A stretch of 64,000 bases of DNA from DYJK01 sp964464825 (GCA_964464825.1 CAYXKL010000001.1:62001-126000), one strand, 5' to 3'; positions 18,114-26,927 are shown, numbered from the stretch's first letter. A program made the numbers and translations. Notes: a model not told the origin generated them from the sequence alone.

Positions 18114-19316
18114 TTAACTTTTCTTTAAATAAACATCACCATTAATTGTTCTTATTTTCACTTTGTGTTTTCCACCGTTAACTTCGCCCTTACCATAAAT
18201 ATATTTTCTTGAAGATCCTTTCGTGTCCTCCCATTCATTGGATTCATCTTTTGTAATATTAAAATCGCTAAAAATGTTTACTTCATTATTATTATGCCAT
18301 TTATCTTTTGTGTATGCTATCTCAATATCAATGTCCATAGATAATCCGGAAGGAACTGTTAGAATAATATCGCCTCCCATAGAAGTGATTGCAACTGACC
18401 TGTCGCCTTGATTCGGATCGCCAACCATCATAACTTGAACATCACCGCCCATAGTTTTAGCTTTAACATATCCGTCTACAGATTTAATATTTATATCACC
18501 ACCGTAAGTTTCTGCTTCAACAAATTTCACAGCTTTAATAACCTCAATATCGCCGCCCATAGTTTTTACTTTAGCGCCGCTCAATGCTTGATCCACATCG
18601 ATATCTCCGCCCATTGTTGAAATATTTACTTCATTCCCTTTGTCGCCGCTTTTACTTTTAACATTTATCTGTTTTATTTTTCCACCCATAGTTTTAGCAT
18701 TAAGATCACCAACAACATTTTCAACAAGAACTTCCCCACCCATTGTATGAACTTTTCCATCTACTTCGCAGTCTTTTACAATAATGTCTCCGCCCATTGT
18801 GGAGAGGTCTAATTCCCCTTTAACACCGTAAATTTCCAATTCGCCACCCATTGTTTGTCCGCTAAAATCACCGGTGGTGTTTTTAAATTTTACATCTCCA
18901 CCCATAGTAGAAAATTCAATGTTATAATTCTTAGGAATTTTAACAACAAATCTGCTATTTGAATTATTGTTGTTTTCAAAACCGTCGTAATAAGATTTAA
19001 CGTCAACATCATTTCCATGCTGCTCAAATTCAACTCTAATATCATCTGAGTTTCTACCTTTAATTGCAACATCTAAACTAACCACATTTTTATTCCAACC
19101 TTCAACGTCAATCGTTCCGCCTATTTTAAGATCTAAAGTAAGCGTTCCCGTTCCGGAAACATTAAATTCTTTTTGAAAATTTTTATCTTCAGAAAAACTA
19201 TTAAGAGATGTTTGAACAGATTGTTTAGAAGTTTCTACATTAACTGGATTTAAAGCCGCTGCAATAAAAATAATACTTGTAAATACCAAGCCGGTAATTA
19301 TTAATAACTTTTTCAT
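18114..19316 (-). CDS. DUF4097 beta-repeat protein (exported)
   Basis: This 400-residue exported protein starts with a signal peptide (KKLLIITGLVFTSIIFIAAA). From about residue 130 it is a ladder of roughly ten repeats of about 18-20 residues built on TMGGDI or TMGGEV (DUF4097), which should form a right-handed beta-solenoid. Each repeat gives one strand with GG turns. The family's function is unknown and a cell-envelope or adhesin role is inference. It follows a paralogous DUF4097 gene by 16 bases and is the last gene of the sigma/HEAT/DUF4097 unit on this strand. Confidence 0.85.
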   Translation of the reverse strand: MKKLLIITGLVFTSIIFIAAALNPVNVETSKQSVQTSLNSFSEDKNFQKEFNVSGTGTLTLDLKIGGTIDVEGWNKNVVSLDVAIKGRNSDDIRVEFEQHGNDVDVKSYYDGFENNNNSNSRFVVKIPKNYNIEFSTMGGDVKFKNTTGDFSGQTMGGELEIYGVKGELDLSTMGGDIIVKDCEVDGKVHTMGGEVLVENVVGDLNAKTMGGKIKQINVKSKSGDKGNEVNISTMGGDIDVDQALSGAKVKTMGGDIEVIKAVKFVEAETYGGDINIKSVDGYVKAKTMGGDVQVMMVGDPNQGDRSVAITSMGGDIILTVPSGLSMDIDIEIAYTKDKWHNNNEVNIFSDFNITKDESNEWEDTKGSSRKYIYGKGEVNGGKHKVKIRTINGDVYLKKS

Positions 19317-19332
19317 TCCCCCCCCAATAATT

Positions 19333-20484
19333 TTATTTAGATTTTTTTATTGTAATATTTTCATTTACTGATTTTGCATAGATTTTACCGCCGCCACCAT
19401 TTATAACATATGTAGCTTTAATGCTTCTACTTTCATCATCTGTTATATAAGATTTTGCATCAAATTCTGAATAAACTTTGTATTCATGTTTCATTGATTT
19501 CCAATATCCCCTAACATCTATTTCTGCCTCTACTATTGCTTTTGCTGATAATGGCAGAGCTACTGTAATACTTCCATTAGTGGCATATAATTTACTGCTG
19601 CTATTTGAAGATGGATTGATTTCCACAAAAATATTTCCGGCGTTTGTTTTTGCATCTACACTGCCGGTTACTCCATATAATTCAATCTCTCCGGCATTTG
19701 TGTTTGCTTGAACTTTTCCGCTTGCACTTTTTACAGTTAAGTTGCCTCCGTTTGTACTCATCTTAACAGAACCGCTTACATAACCAAGATCAATATCTCC
19801 GCCCATCGTTTGAACATCGGCATTCCCCCCAATGCCGTTTACAATAATATCACCACCATAAGTAACGGCACTTAAACCAGAGGAAACTTTGCCAACAATT
19901 ATATCACCACCCATTGTACTAACTTTTGCTTTTTCACCGTTAACATCACCCAGTTTAATATCGCCGCCCATAGTACTTACGCTTATTGCGCCGTTCACAT
20001 TACCAACATTTATGTTACCGCCTTGTGTATTGATCTGTGTATTCCCCTTTATGTCCTTAAGAGTAATATCACCGCCCATAGAATTCAGATTAACCTCGCC
20101 GTAAACTTCACCGGAAAAATTAATATTGCCGCCGCTAGTATAAATTTCAACATTGAACTGTGATGGTATTGAAATAAAATATTGAGCGTCACTTCCCCAT
20201 CCCCAATCGGAAGAGTATTCAACTGTTACAACATTATTCTCAAGTTTCATTTCAAGATTTTCAACTTCGTTATCTTCTAAACCTCGTACCTTTACAACCA
20301 CTTCGTTTTTATCCCATGTCTGAATTTTTACATCGCCCGGATTAACATCAACATGAAGTTTTCCCCCTTTTGTTACTTTAAAAGTTCCGGTTGGCTCTTT
20401 TTGGAAATCATAGTTGGCATAAAGATTACCCAACAAAATGAATAGGGCAATAAATATTACAGTCAGCGTCTTACAAGTTTTCAT
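19333..20484 (-). CDS. DUF4097 beta-repeat protein (exported), paralogue
   Basis: This is a second DUF4097 solenoid of 383 residues. It has a signal peptide (TLTVIFIALFILLGNLYA), then TMGGDI and TNAGEI repeats between about residues 100 and 290. The start at 20484 is chosen because an almost perfect ribosome site (AAGGAGG) lies eight bases before it. A longer start would run into the upstream HEAT gene, which ends only one base away at 20486. Sequence differs from its neighbour mainly in the C-terminal third, so the pair is an old duplication. Co-transcription with the upstream sigma gene is likely. Confidence 0.85.
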   Translation of the reverse strand: MKTCKTLTVIFIALFILLGNLYANYDFQKEPTGTFKVTKGGKLHVDVNPGDVKIQTWDKNEVVVKVRGLEDNEVENLEMKLENNVVTVEYSSDWGWGSDAQYFISIPSQFNVEIYTSGGNINFSGEVYGEVNLNSMGGDITLKDIKGNTQINTQGGNINVGNVNGAISVSTMGGDIKLGDVNGEKAKVSTMGGDIIVGKVSSGLSAVTYGGDIIVNGIGGNADVQTMGGDIDLGYVSGSVKMSTNGGNLTVKSASGKVQANTNAGEIELYGVTGSVDAKTNAGNIFVEINPSSNSSSKLYATNGSITVALPLSAKAIVEAEIDVRGYWKSMKHEYKVYSEFDAKSYITDDESRSIKATYVINGGGGKIYAKSVNENITIKKSK

Positions 20485-20485
20485 A

Positions 20486-21412
20486 TTAGTATTCCTCCTT
20501 AACAAGAGAAGCAGCGCGTATTCTAATGAAATCACTTTCATCATATTCAGCTTTTCTGCTTAACACTTCTATTATTTTATCATCTAATGTTTTACCTTGA
20601 ATTTTTAATTCTGCAAGTGCATTTATTGCAGAAACTCTCATCCCCGAATTGTTATCGTTTGATAGAACGAATAAGAACGCATCTCTTATCTCTTCGTCAA
20701 ATGGAAACTTTGTTAAAGCATTTAATGCTTCTTTGCGTACTGCCGGATTTTCGTCCACTTTCATAGCTGTTATCAATGAACTTTTAATTTTCGGATCAAT
20801 CGAAATAGATTCTGATTTCAATTGTGATGAAATTGTGTTTACGGTCTTTAATCGTAAACCCGGATTGTTCTCTGTTACCAAAGCAGTTGCCAATAATTTC
20901 TGAATCATCGGATCATCAGCAGTTCCTTTGTAGCTTATTGGTTTAACAGCATCAAATGCGATTTCAATTTCTCCGCTTTCAGAAAAAGGATTTGGAAAAC
21001 GGATGTTTGTAATTTTCGTCGAATTATCAGAAAGATTATCAAGATCCACCGAATTAGTAGATTGCAATAATGGTTTTTGCGGACCTACAGAAAAAATCAA
21101 ATAGCCGGCTAAAAATCCCACAACCAATAAACCGACGCCCCCAAAAGACAATTTGTAATTTGTTATAAATATATTTTTGAGCCAATCTAAAAATTTATTT
21201 TTTACCGATACAGTATTATGCTCATTTCTAATTGAACGCATAAGATTATTGCGCGCCGAAACTAATAAATTTTCATCTGCTTCTGCTGGATGGTTTTTTG
21301 TAATTGCTTCATATAAATTTTTTATTGATTCAAATTCGTTATGCAGATCATTATTTTCTAAAATTAGATTTTCAAATTCTATTCTTTGATCCGCATCAAT
21401 TTCATTCATCAA
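20486..21412 (-). CDS. HEAT-repeat membrane protein, anti-sigma-like, possible 5' frameshift
   Basis: The protein has a cytoplasmic N-terminus (EIDADQRIEFENLI and helices to residue 85), one transmembrane segment (about 92-113, SFGGVGLLVVGFLAGYLIF) and an outer region with HEAT-like helical repeats (LLATAL, ALNALTKFPFDEEIRDAFL, AINALAEL). The N-terminus resembles the sigma-binding helix of anti-sigma proteins without zinc ligands. Translation from 21412 would use TTG. The only good ribosome site (AAGGAGA, 21455-21461) precedes an ATG at 21449 that hits a stop after six codons. Removing one A from its AAA run would join it in frame. The gene follows an ECF sigma gene. Confidence 0.75.
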   Translation of the reverse strand: MMNEIDADQRIEFENLILENNDLHNEFESIKNLYEAITKNHPAEADENLLVSARNNLMRSIRNEHNTVSVKNKFLDWLKNIFITNYKLSFGGVGLLVVGFLAGYLIFSVGPQKPLLQSTNSVDLDNLSDNSTKITNIRFPNPFSESGEIEIAFDAVKPISYKGTADDPMIQKLLATALVTENNPGLRLKTVNTISSQLKSESISIDPKIKSSLITAMKVDENPAVRKEALNALTKFPFDEEIRDAFLFVLSNDNNSGMRVSAINALAELKIQGKTLDDKIIEVLSRKAEYDESDFIRIRAASLVKEEY

Positions 21413-21538
21413 ATACAGATGCGCTTGTTCAATAAATTTCTTTATTCATTTTTGTCTCCTTCTAATTCTGACCTCGCAAAGCAGGGAAGAATCTCAAACT
21501 TCTTTTCGTAGAGACACTTCGTCCGATTAAAGTCGTCC

Positions 21539-22114
21539 TTAGTATTTCAAAACTCTTTTCAGTCTTTCTCTCATTTTATTCGTAGCAGTAAATAAGTATC
21601 TCTTAATTGTTCCTTCATTACACTGCATAATATCTGCTATCTCTTTAATTTTATAATCTTCGTAATATTTTAATGTAAAAGCCATTTTTTGTTTAGGTGG
21701 CAATGTATCTAGCGCTTTGTTTATGTGTTTAGATAAATCGGAGCCGATTGCCGTATCATCTGTTTTTAATTCTCCCGGCAGATATTCTGCAAATGTTGTT
21801 TGTCCGTCATCATCGTTACCAATTTCTTTATCAATAGAATCATGCTGTTTCTTACGTGATTGATAAGTTATGCAAACATTTGCAGTAATACGATAAAGCC
21901 ACGTTGAGAACTCGCTTTTGAATTGAAAATTTTTCAATCCTCTGTACACTCTAATAAAGACCTCTTGATAAATATCTTTAGCGTCATCATCATTATTTCT
22001 AAATGATTTTGCAATATTCAGCACGTGCCGGTCATACCGGTAAACCAACTCCTCAAAAGCCGTCATATCCCCCTTTTGTGCATTTAGAATTAATTGATTA
22101 TCGCTCAAGCTCAT
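21539..22114 (-). CDS. ECF RNA polymerase sigma factor
   Basis: This is a 191-residue ECF sigma factor. Region 2 includes YRYDRHVLNIAKSF and DIYQEVFIRVYRGLKNF with FSTWLYRITAN, and region 4 has LPPKQKMAFTLKYYEDYKIKEIADIMQ followed by EGTIKRYLFTA. It heads a unit with the HEAT/anti-sigma-like gene 126 bases downstream and two DUF4097 genes, all on this strand. That arrangement suggests an envelope-stress or surface-remodelling regulon, but no target promoter can be shown here. The upstream 345-base gap is shared with the divergent BlaI-type gene. Confidence 0.93.
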   Translation of the reverse strand: MSLSDNQLILNAQKGDMTAFEELVYRYDRHVLNIAKSFRNNDDDAKDIYQEVFIRVYRGLKNFQFKSEFSTWLYRITANVCITYQSRKKQHDSIDKEIGNDDDGQTTFAEYLPGELKTDDTAIGSDLSKHINKALDTLPPKQKMAFTLKYYEDYKIKEIADIMQCNEGTIKRYLFTATNKMRERLKRVLKY

Positions 22115-22381
22115 TTTTTAAACTGTTCTATGTGGTTTGACTTAGTTAATATGAAAAAGGTTGTCTTTAAAATGCGGAAAAATGCGCTTAGAGTGAAGTG
22201 TATATAATGCGGAGACCACAATGTAGTGTTAAAAATTTGCAACCATCATTTTGGCGTATTAAGAAAGTATAATTTTAAATACCATTTCTTGCCAATTTAT
22301 ACTTAAATCCGTAGTAATCGTTCTAAACTCTGCATTTGTGCTTTAGACTTAATACACGGTTCCAATTTTTTCTCTTTACTC

Positions 22382-22397
22382 TACGAAGACTTTCGTA
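22382..22397 (+). promoter_or_regulatory. BlaI-type operator 1
   Basis: The sequence TACGAAGACTTTCGTA is a palindrome with perfect six-base arms (TACGAA and TTCGTA) around four bases. It lies about 63 bases before the BlaI-type start, as expected for an autoregulating dimeric winged-helix repressor. It matches the second site in its arms. Confidence 0.7.
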
Positions 22398-22406
22398 TAT
22401 ATTAAC

Positions 22407-22422
22407 TACGAAACTTTTCGTA
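22407..22422 (+). promoter_or_regulatory. BlaI-type operator 2
   Basis: The sequence TACGAAACTTTTCGTA has the same six-base arms as the first site, and the two centres are 25 bases apart. Two such sites on a BlaI-controlled promoter would let the repressor block RNA polymerase. The binding partner is inferred from position. Confidence 0.7.
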
Positions 22423-22459
22423 AACAAGGGCGTCTCAACTTTCAGTAAATGGAGAAATT

Positions 22460-22846
22460 ATGGCAAAGAAACAATTACCAAAACCGACTGATTCTGAATT
22501 GGAAATACTTCAAATTTTATGGAAGAATGGTGCATCAACTGTTAAATCTGTAAATGAAATTTTGAATGAGAAAAAAGAAGTTGGATACACTACCACACTA
22601 AAATTGATGCAGATAATGAATGAAAAAGGATTGGTACAACGAAACGAAGATGAAAAAAGTCATATCTACAGTGCTGCCATAAGTCAAAATGATATGCAAA
22701 AGGTTTTACTGGATCGATTTTTAGAGACTGCTTTCAGCGGCTCTGCTGCTAATCTTGTTATGCAAGCATTAGGTAATTCAAATACCTCAAAAGATGAGCT
22801 TAAAAAGATCCGTGAATATTTAAATAAGATTGAAAGAGGTGAATGA
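22460..22846 (+). CDS. BlaI/MecI-family transcriptional repressor
   Basis: This 128-residue winged-helix repressor of the BlaI/MecI family starts with PTDSELEILQILWKNGASTV and carries the recognition segment VGYTTTLKLMQIMNEKGLV near residues 45-60, followed by a dimerization helix. It should repress its own operon, and two palindromes upstream fit that. It overlaps the following M56 membrane peptidase gene by four bases, the standard repressor/sensor pairing. A good ribosome site (TGGAGA) precedes the start. Confidence 0.93.
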   Translation: MAKKQLPKPTDSELEILQILWKNGASTVKSVNEILNEKKEVGYTTTLKLMQIMNEKGLVQRNEDEKSHIYSAAISQNDMQKVLLDRFLETAFSGSAANLVMQALGNSNTSKDELKKIREYLNKIERGE

Positions 22847-24882
22847 TGTATTTCATTTATCAATTTTTACCACGAGAATTTATTTTAGCAATCGGCTGGA
22901 CAATTTTCCATTCCTTATGGCAAGGTGTTATTATTTCTGTTGTCTTGGGAGTTACGTTGTTGCTATCCGGGAAAAGAAGCTCTGTATTCCGTTATAATCT
23001 TTCCGTCGGTGCTCTTGCCTTATTATTATTTGCTTCCATTGCAACTTTCTCAAAATTATATCAACCAGTGAGTGAATTAAACAACATAACGACTAATGGT
23101 TCGCTGACATCTTTTACTACTTTTGCAGAAAGCACAATCCAAAATCTTGAGAAAAATCCTACTGCTCAGAATATATTGGGACAAATTGAAACAATATTTT
23201 CATCATATCTTCCTCTAATAGTTACTTTTTGGTTCTTCGGATTAATAATATTTTCATTAAGGTTTGTTGGTGGATTATTATATATAGAAAGATTGCGGAC
23301 AAAAAACATTCTTCCTCTTCCACAAGAATTAGTAAATAGAACAGAGTTATTTATTAAACAACTTAAAATAAAACCTCAAGTAAAAATTTATGAATCGATA
23401 AAAGTTAAAGTTCCTATTGCTGTCGGCTATTTAAAACCGGTAATATTGCTGCCGATTGGTGTAATAACCGGACTTCCGCAAAATCAGGTTGAAGCAATTA
23501 TCATTCACGAACTTGCTCATATTAAACGATACGATTTCTTAGTAAACCTTTTACAGACATTGGTAGAAACAATACTTTTTTATCACCCGGCAGCATGGTG
23601 GATTTCATCTATCATCCGTTCAGAAAGAGAAGACTGCTGCGATGATATTACTTTAGAGTTATGCGGCGATTCACTTACTTATTCGAAAGCACTTTGCAAC
23701 ATTCAACAGTTGAAAACCAGCGGTGCTTTATTTGCTCTTGCCGCTATCGGAAACAAAAATCAATTATTTAGGAGGATAAAAAGAATGAATGGTAACAAGA
23801 ATAAACTTTCGTATGGAATAAAGTTCGCTGCTTTTTCTCTTGTTATTATTGCCATAGTAGCAGTTACATTGTACTCACCTTCTTCGTTCGCATCAAAGAA
23901 TAAAATTGTTGCTAAAGCTGGATTTTCTGATCCTTTCATTTATATCAATGATAATGCTGTTGATTTGAATAATCAAATGATGCGGCAAGACACAACAAGC
24001 ATTAAAAAAGGAAAGCACACAATAAAATTTTATGAGGGTGAGGGTGAAAACCGTAAAAGATATAAAGCAAAGATGAACAATGGAAAGTTAGAAGAGCTTT
24101 ATGTTAATGGTGAAGAAATTCCCGATAATGAATTGAATCAATATGAAAGCAAAATTCAAAAGCGCGTTGATGAATACGATTCTTTGTTAAATGAGTACAA
24201 AAACAAAAAAACTGAGTATAAAGAACTTCTAAAGGATTATTCAGAAAAATTGGATGATTATCGGGATAGACTCCGCGAGTATAAAACAGAATCTCACTCA
24301 TGGCATAATGATTTTGACCACGATTTTGATTTTGATATTCCCGAACTAGATATGTCCGAATTGCGTGAATCAATGAGAGAATTAAGAGAAGAACTTAGAG
24401 ATGAATTTGCGAACGGTTCTTTCCATGTGCCGCCGGTACCTCCAATTCACATTCCTCCTATTCATATACCGCCAATCGATATTCCACCTATACCACCCAT
24501 ACATTTTGATGATGATGAATGGAATGATTGGCAAGACGAGTTTAAAGCCAACATGGAAAAATTCCGCGAGGATATGAAAGATCACAAATGGGATATGGAA
24601 GAATTTAAGGAAAACATGAAGCACTTTGGAGAAGAGATGAAGGTCTTCGGTGTGGAAATGAAAAAATTTGGCGAATTTATGCGCGAAGCAAAAGATGAAT
24701 TAATCAAAGATGGAATAATTAATGATGAAGACGATATTGATCAATTTATTCTTTCCGAGAAAAAGATGGAAGTAAACGACAAAGAATTATCACCGGAACT
24801 TCATAAAAAATATTTAGAAATGTACGAAAAACACACCGGTAAAAAGTTGGAAGGTTCAAAGAAAATTGTGATAAATGATTAA
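22843..24882 (+). CDS. BlaR1-like M56 membrane metallopeptidase with PPIHI tail
   Basis: The protein has 679 residues. Three or four membrane spans in the first 150 residues and a zinc-protease domain with His222-Glu-Leu-Ala-His226 (HELAHIKRYD) and EREDCCDD are typical of BlaR1/MecR1, which cleave the partner repressor. A further membrane span lies at about residues 325-345. The outer part is not a penicillin-binding sensor. Instead there is a charged coil, a run of PPIHI/PPIDI repeats (about residues 527-554) and another acidic helix (FKENMKHFGEEMK and similar). The input signal is therefore unlikely to be a beta-lactam. It is translationally coupled to the repressor gene. Confidence 0.88.
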   Translation: MMYFIYQFLPREFILAIGWTIFHSLWQGVIISVVLGVTLLLSGKRSSVFRYNLSVGALALLLFASIATFSKLYQPVSELNNITTNGSLTSFTTFAESTIQNLEKNPTAQNILGQIETIFSSYLPLIVTFWFFGLIIFSLRFVGGLLYIERLRTKNILPLPQELVNRTELFIKQLKIKPQVKIYESIKVKVPIAVGYLKPVILLPIGVITGLPQNQVEAIIIHELAHIKRYDFLVNLLQTLVETILFYHPAAWWISSIIRSEREDCCDDITLELCGDSLTYSKALCNIQQLKTSGALFALAAIGNKNQLFRRIKRMNGNKNKLSYGIKFAAFSLVIIAIVAVTLYSPSSFASKNKIVAKAGFSDPFIYINDNAVDLNNQMMRQDTTSIKKGKHTIKFYEGEGENRKRYKAKMNNGKLEELYVNGEEIPDNELNQYESKIQKRVDEYDSLLNEYKNKKTEYKELLKDYSEKLDDYRDRLREYKTESHSWHNDFDHDFDFDIPELDMSELRESMRELREELRDEFANGSFHVPPVPPIHIPPIHIPPIDIPPIPPIHFDDDEWNDWQDEFKANMEKFREDMKDHKWDMEEFKENMKHFGEEMKVFGVEMKKFGEFMREAKDELIKDGIINDEDDIDQFILSEKKMEVNDKELSPELHKKYLEMYEKHTGKKLEGSKKIVIND

Positions 24883-24896
24883 GAGATAATTTCTAA

Positions 24897-24919
24897 ATCC
24901 CTTCTCAAAAGGAAGGGAT
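24897..24919. terminator. Convergent terminator hairpin
   Basis: ATCCCTTC and GAAGGGAT form a perfect eight-base-pair stem around seven bases, followed by a T-rich stretch. It lies between the stops of the M56 peptidase gene and ruvA and can end transcription on the plus strand. Confidence 0.65.
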
Positions 24920-24921
24920 AT

Positions 24922-25509
24922 TTATTTATTCAACCCAACCAAAGCTTCTTTAATCAGATCTTCAATTGCAATATTCGGATTTTTATCCAAAACAACTCTT
25001 ACGATTCGTTCGGCTATTTTTTGATTATAACCAAGGTTACTTAATGCGGCAATAGCATCACTGCGAACGCTCGATGTTCCAAACGATACCCCTTCGGTGC
25101 TTTCACCAATCGATTCAACTTTATCATGCAGTTCAACCATCATACGTTCTGCGGTTTTTCTACCGATGCCCGGTACTGAGATTATACGTGCTATGTTCCC
25201 GGTTTTTAGCGCTTCTTTCAAATCATTTATTTGTATGCCAGATAAAATACTCTGAGCGGTTTTGGGACCAATGCCGCTTACACTTATCAGAAGTTCAAAC
25301 ATTTCTTTTTCGTCCATCGAATAGAAACCGTACAAGTCAAGTGCATCATCTTTTACGGCAAGGTAGGTATAGAGAGATATTTCTTCTTTATCAGCAATCT
25401 TTTCGAATGTGCTGATCGAAATATTTACGAGGTAACCAACACCATTTACATCTAAAATTATCTTGGTTGGTTTCTTAGAAATTATTTTTCCCTTCAGGTA
25501 ACCGATCAT
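24922..25509 (-). CDS. ruvA: Holliday junction DNA helicase subunit RuvA
   Basis: RuvA binds four-way junctions and loads the RuvB motor. The 195-residue length is normal. It has the N-terminal OB fold (MIGYLKGKIISKKPTKIIL), the central helix-hairpin-helix pairs (VSGIGPKTAQSIL and VPGIGRKTAERMM) and a C-terminal domain (ALSNLGYNQKIAERIV) that contacts RuvB. It follows ruvC on the same strand after ten bases. No ruvB is in the window. Confidence 0.97.
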   Translation of the reverse strand: MIGYLKGKIISKKPTKIILDVNGVGYLVNISISTFEKIADKEEISLYTYLAVKDDALDLYGFYSMDEKEMFELLISVSGIGPKTAQSILSGIQINDLKEALKTGNIARIISVPGIGRKTAERMMVELHDKVESIGESTEGVSFGTSSVRSDAIAALSNLGYNQKIAERIVRVVLDKNPNIAIEDLIKEALVGLNK

Positions 25510-25519
25510 ATATTATTGT

Positions 25520-26062
25520 TTATTTAATAATTCTTTCCGGATGTGCTTCAATAAACTCTTTCCAGTTTTTACTTTTCTTTTTTGAAGACAGCGATGTAAT
25601 TTTAAATGCATGACACACTGCCACAGCAAGCGCATCTGTTTCATCAAACTTAATCTTCTTTTTATTAATGTTCATTATTTTTTTTATCATGAATTGAACT
25701 TGTTCTTTTGAAGATGCGCCATTGCCGACGACAGATTTTTTGATTTCACGCGGTGAATATTCTTTTATTGGTAGCTCATTATGTGCAGCTGCTAGTAGTG
25801 AGACGCCCCGTGCATAACCGATCTTTAATGCCGATTGAACATTTTTGCCATAGAAAGCTGTCTCGAGAGCAAATTCATCCGGTTTATATTTTTTAATTAT
25901 TACATTAAGCTCATCATAAATTTTTTGAAGACGTGGAGCAAAACTTCTGGTTGACGGAATATTTATTACACCGGAAAAAATGTGAGTTATTTCATTTCTG
26001 TCGTATTCAATTATTCCATAACCCGTAAAAAGCGTTCCGGGATCAACACCAAGTATTCGCAT
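25520..26062 (-). CDS. ruvC: Holliday junction resolvase RuvC
   Basis: RuvC cuts Holliday junctions symmetrically. The 180-residue protein begins MRILGVDPG, with catalytic Asp7, and has the conserved acidic segments ALETAFYGKN and FDETDALAVAVCH and the GAS block near residue 112. It lies between yebC and ruvA on the same strand, a very common order. A 120-base gap upstream holds fragments that look like a dispersed repeat. Confidence 0.97.
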   Translation of the reverse strand: MRILGVDPGTLFTGYGIIEYDRNEITHIFSGVINIPSTRSFAPRLQKIYDELNVIIKKYKPDEFALETAFYGKNVQSALKIGYARGVSLLAAAHNELPIKEYSPREIKKSVVGNGASSKEQVQFMIKKIMNINKKKIKFDETDALAVAVCHAFKITSLSSKKKSKNWKEFIEAHPERIIK

Positions 26063-26100
26063 TTAATATCTTATATAATTTTAATAATTATTTTATCTAT

Positions 26101-26156
26101 GAATCTCTGCGTCTTCTTTGCGTACTCTGCGTTAAAAAAATTTAACCGCAGAAAGT
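26101..26156. repeat. Repeat-like CTGCGT/CCGCAG fragment
   Basis: The gap between ruvC and yebC holds CTCTGCGTCTTCTTTGCGTACTCTGCG-like words followed by an A-run and TTTAACCGCAGA. Similar GCAG words occur at 56240-56265. It resembles a decayed dispersed repeat, but a second full copy is not present in the window. Confidence 0.35.
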
Positions 26157-26182
26157 TCTTTCAAATATTTGATGTTATATTT

Positions 26183-26908
26183 TCAATCAACAATATCTGC
26201 ATTTGTAAAAACATTCTGCACATCATCACATTCTTCTATCATTTCAATAAGTCTAATTAATCTTTCTGCATTTTCTCCATTAACCTGTATATGATTTTTT
26301 GCGACCCATTGAAGCGATGCATTCTCAATCTCAAATTTTTTACTCGCAATTAATTTCCGTACTGCATCAAATGATTCTATCGATGTTTTAATTTCAAAAT
26401 ATTCATCTTCAGTAATTAGATCGTCAGCACCAGCATCTATTATAATTTCCATCATCTCAACTTCGGATTTGCCGTTTCGTTTAACTGTTATTATACCTTT
26501 ACGTTCAAACATCCATGCAACGGAATTTAACTCTCCCATTGTACCGTGATATTTTGATAATGTGTGGCGTATTTCTGAAGTGGTTCTATTTTTATTATCT
26601 GTTGCAGCTTCAATGATGAGAGCACTGCCACCGGGACCGTAACCTTCGTAAATTACTTCATGATATTGTGTCCCTTCAAGTTCGCCGGTAGCTTTTTTTA
26701 TTGCTCGTTCAATATTATCGGCTGGCATGTTTGCTGCTTTTGCATTATCAATAGCTAATCGCAATCTTGGATTTCCATCGGGATCGCCGCCACCGTGGCG
26801 TGCTGCTATTGTAATTTCTTTGATAAGCCGCGAAAACATTTTTCCTCTCTTTGCATCAATTGCGGCTTTCTTTCTTTTAATTGTTGCCCATTTAGAGTGG
26901 CCGGACAT
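26183..26908 (-). CDS. yebC: YebC/PmpR-family translation and transcription factor
   Basis: This 241-residue protein is a member of the YebC/PmpR family, which in other bacteria is linked to transcriptional control and to relief of ribosome stalling on proline stretches. The family start MSGHSKWATIKRKKAAIDAKRG and the GYGPGG segment near residue 88 are clear. It lies between recJ and ruvC, a common neighbourhood. It does not carry a recognised catalytic site. Confidence 0.96.
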   Translation of the reverse strand: MSGHSKWATIKRKKAAIDAKRGKMFSRLIKEITIAARHGGGDPDGNPRLRLAIDNAKAANMPADNIERAIKKATGELEGTQYHEVIYEGYGPGGSALIIEAATDNKNRTTSEIRHTLSKYHGTMGELNSVAWMFERKGIITVKRNGKSEVEMMEIIIDAGADDLITEDEYFEIKTSIESFDAVRKLIASKKFEIENASLQWVAKNHIQVNGENAERLIRLIEMIEECDDVQNVFTNADIVD

Positions 26909-26927
26909 AAAACTCCTCCGATTAGAA

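Larger units (their letters stand above)
22115..22459. other. Divergent intergenic region, sigma and BlaI-type genes
   Basis: This 345-base gap separates the minus-strand sigma gene from the plus-strand BlaI-type gene. The right end holds two palindromic operators just upstream of the BlaI start. The rest is AT-rich and no ORF, RNA gene or clear repeat was found. Promoters for both directions must lie here but could not be placed with confidence. Confidence 0.7.
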
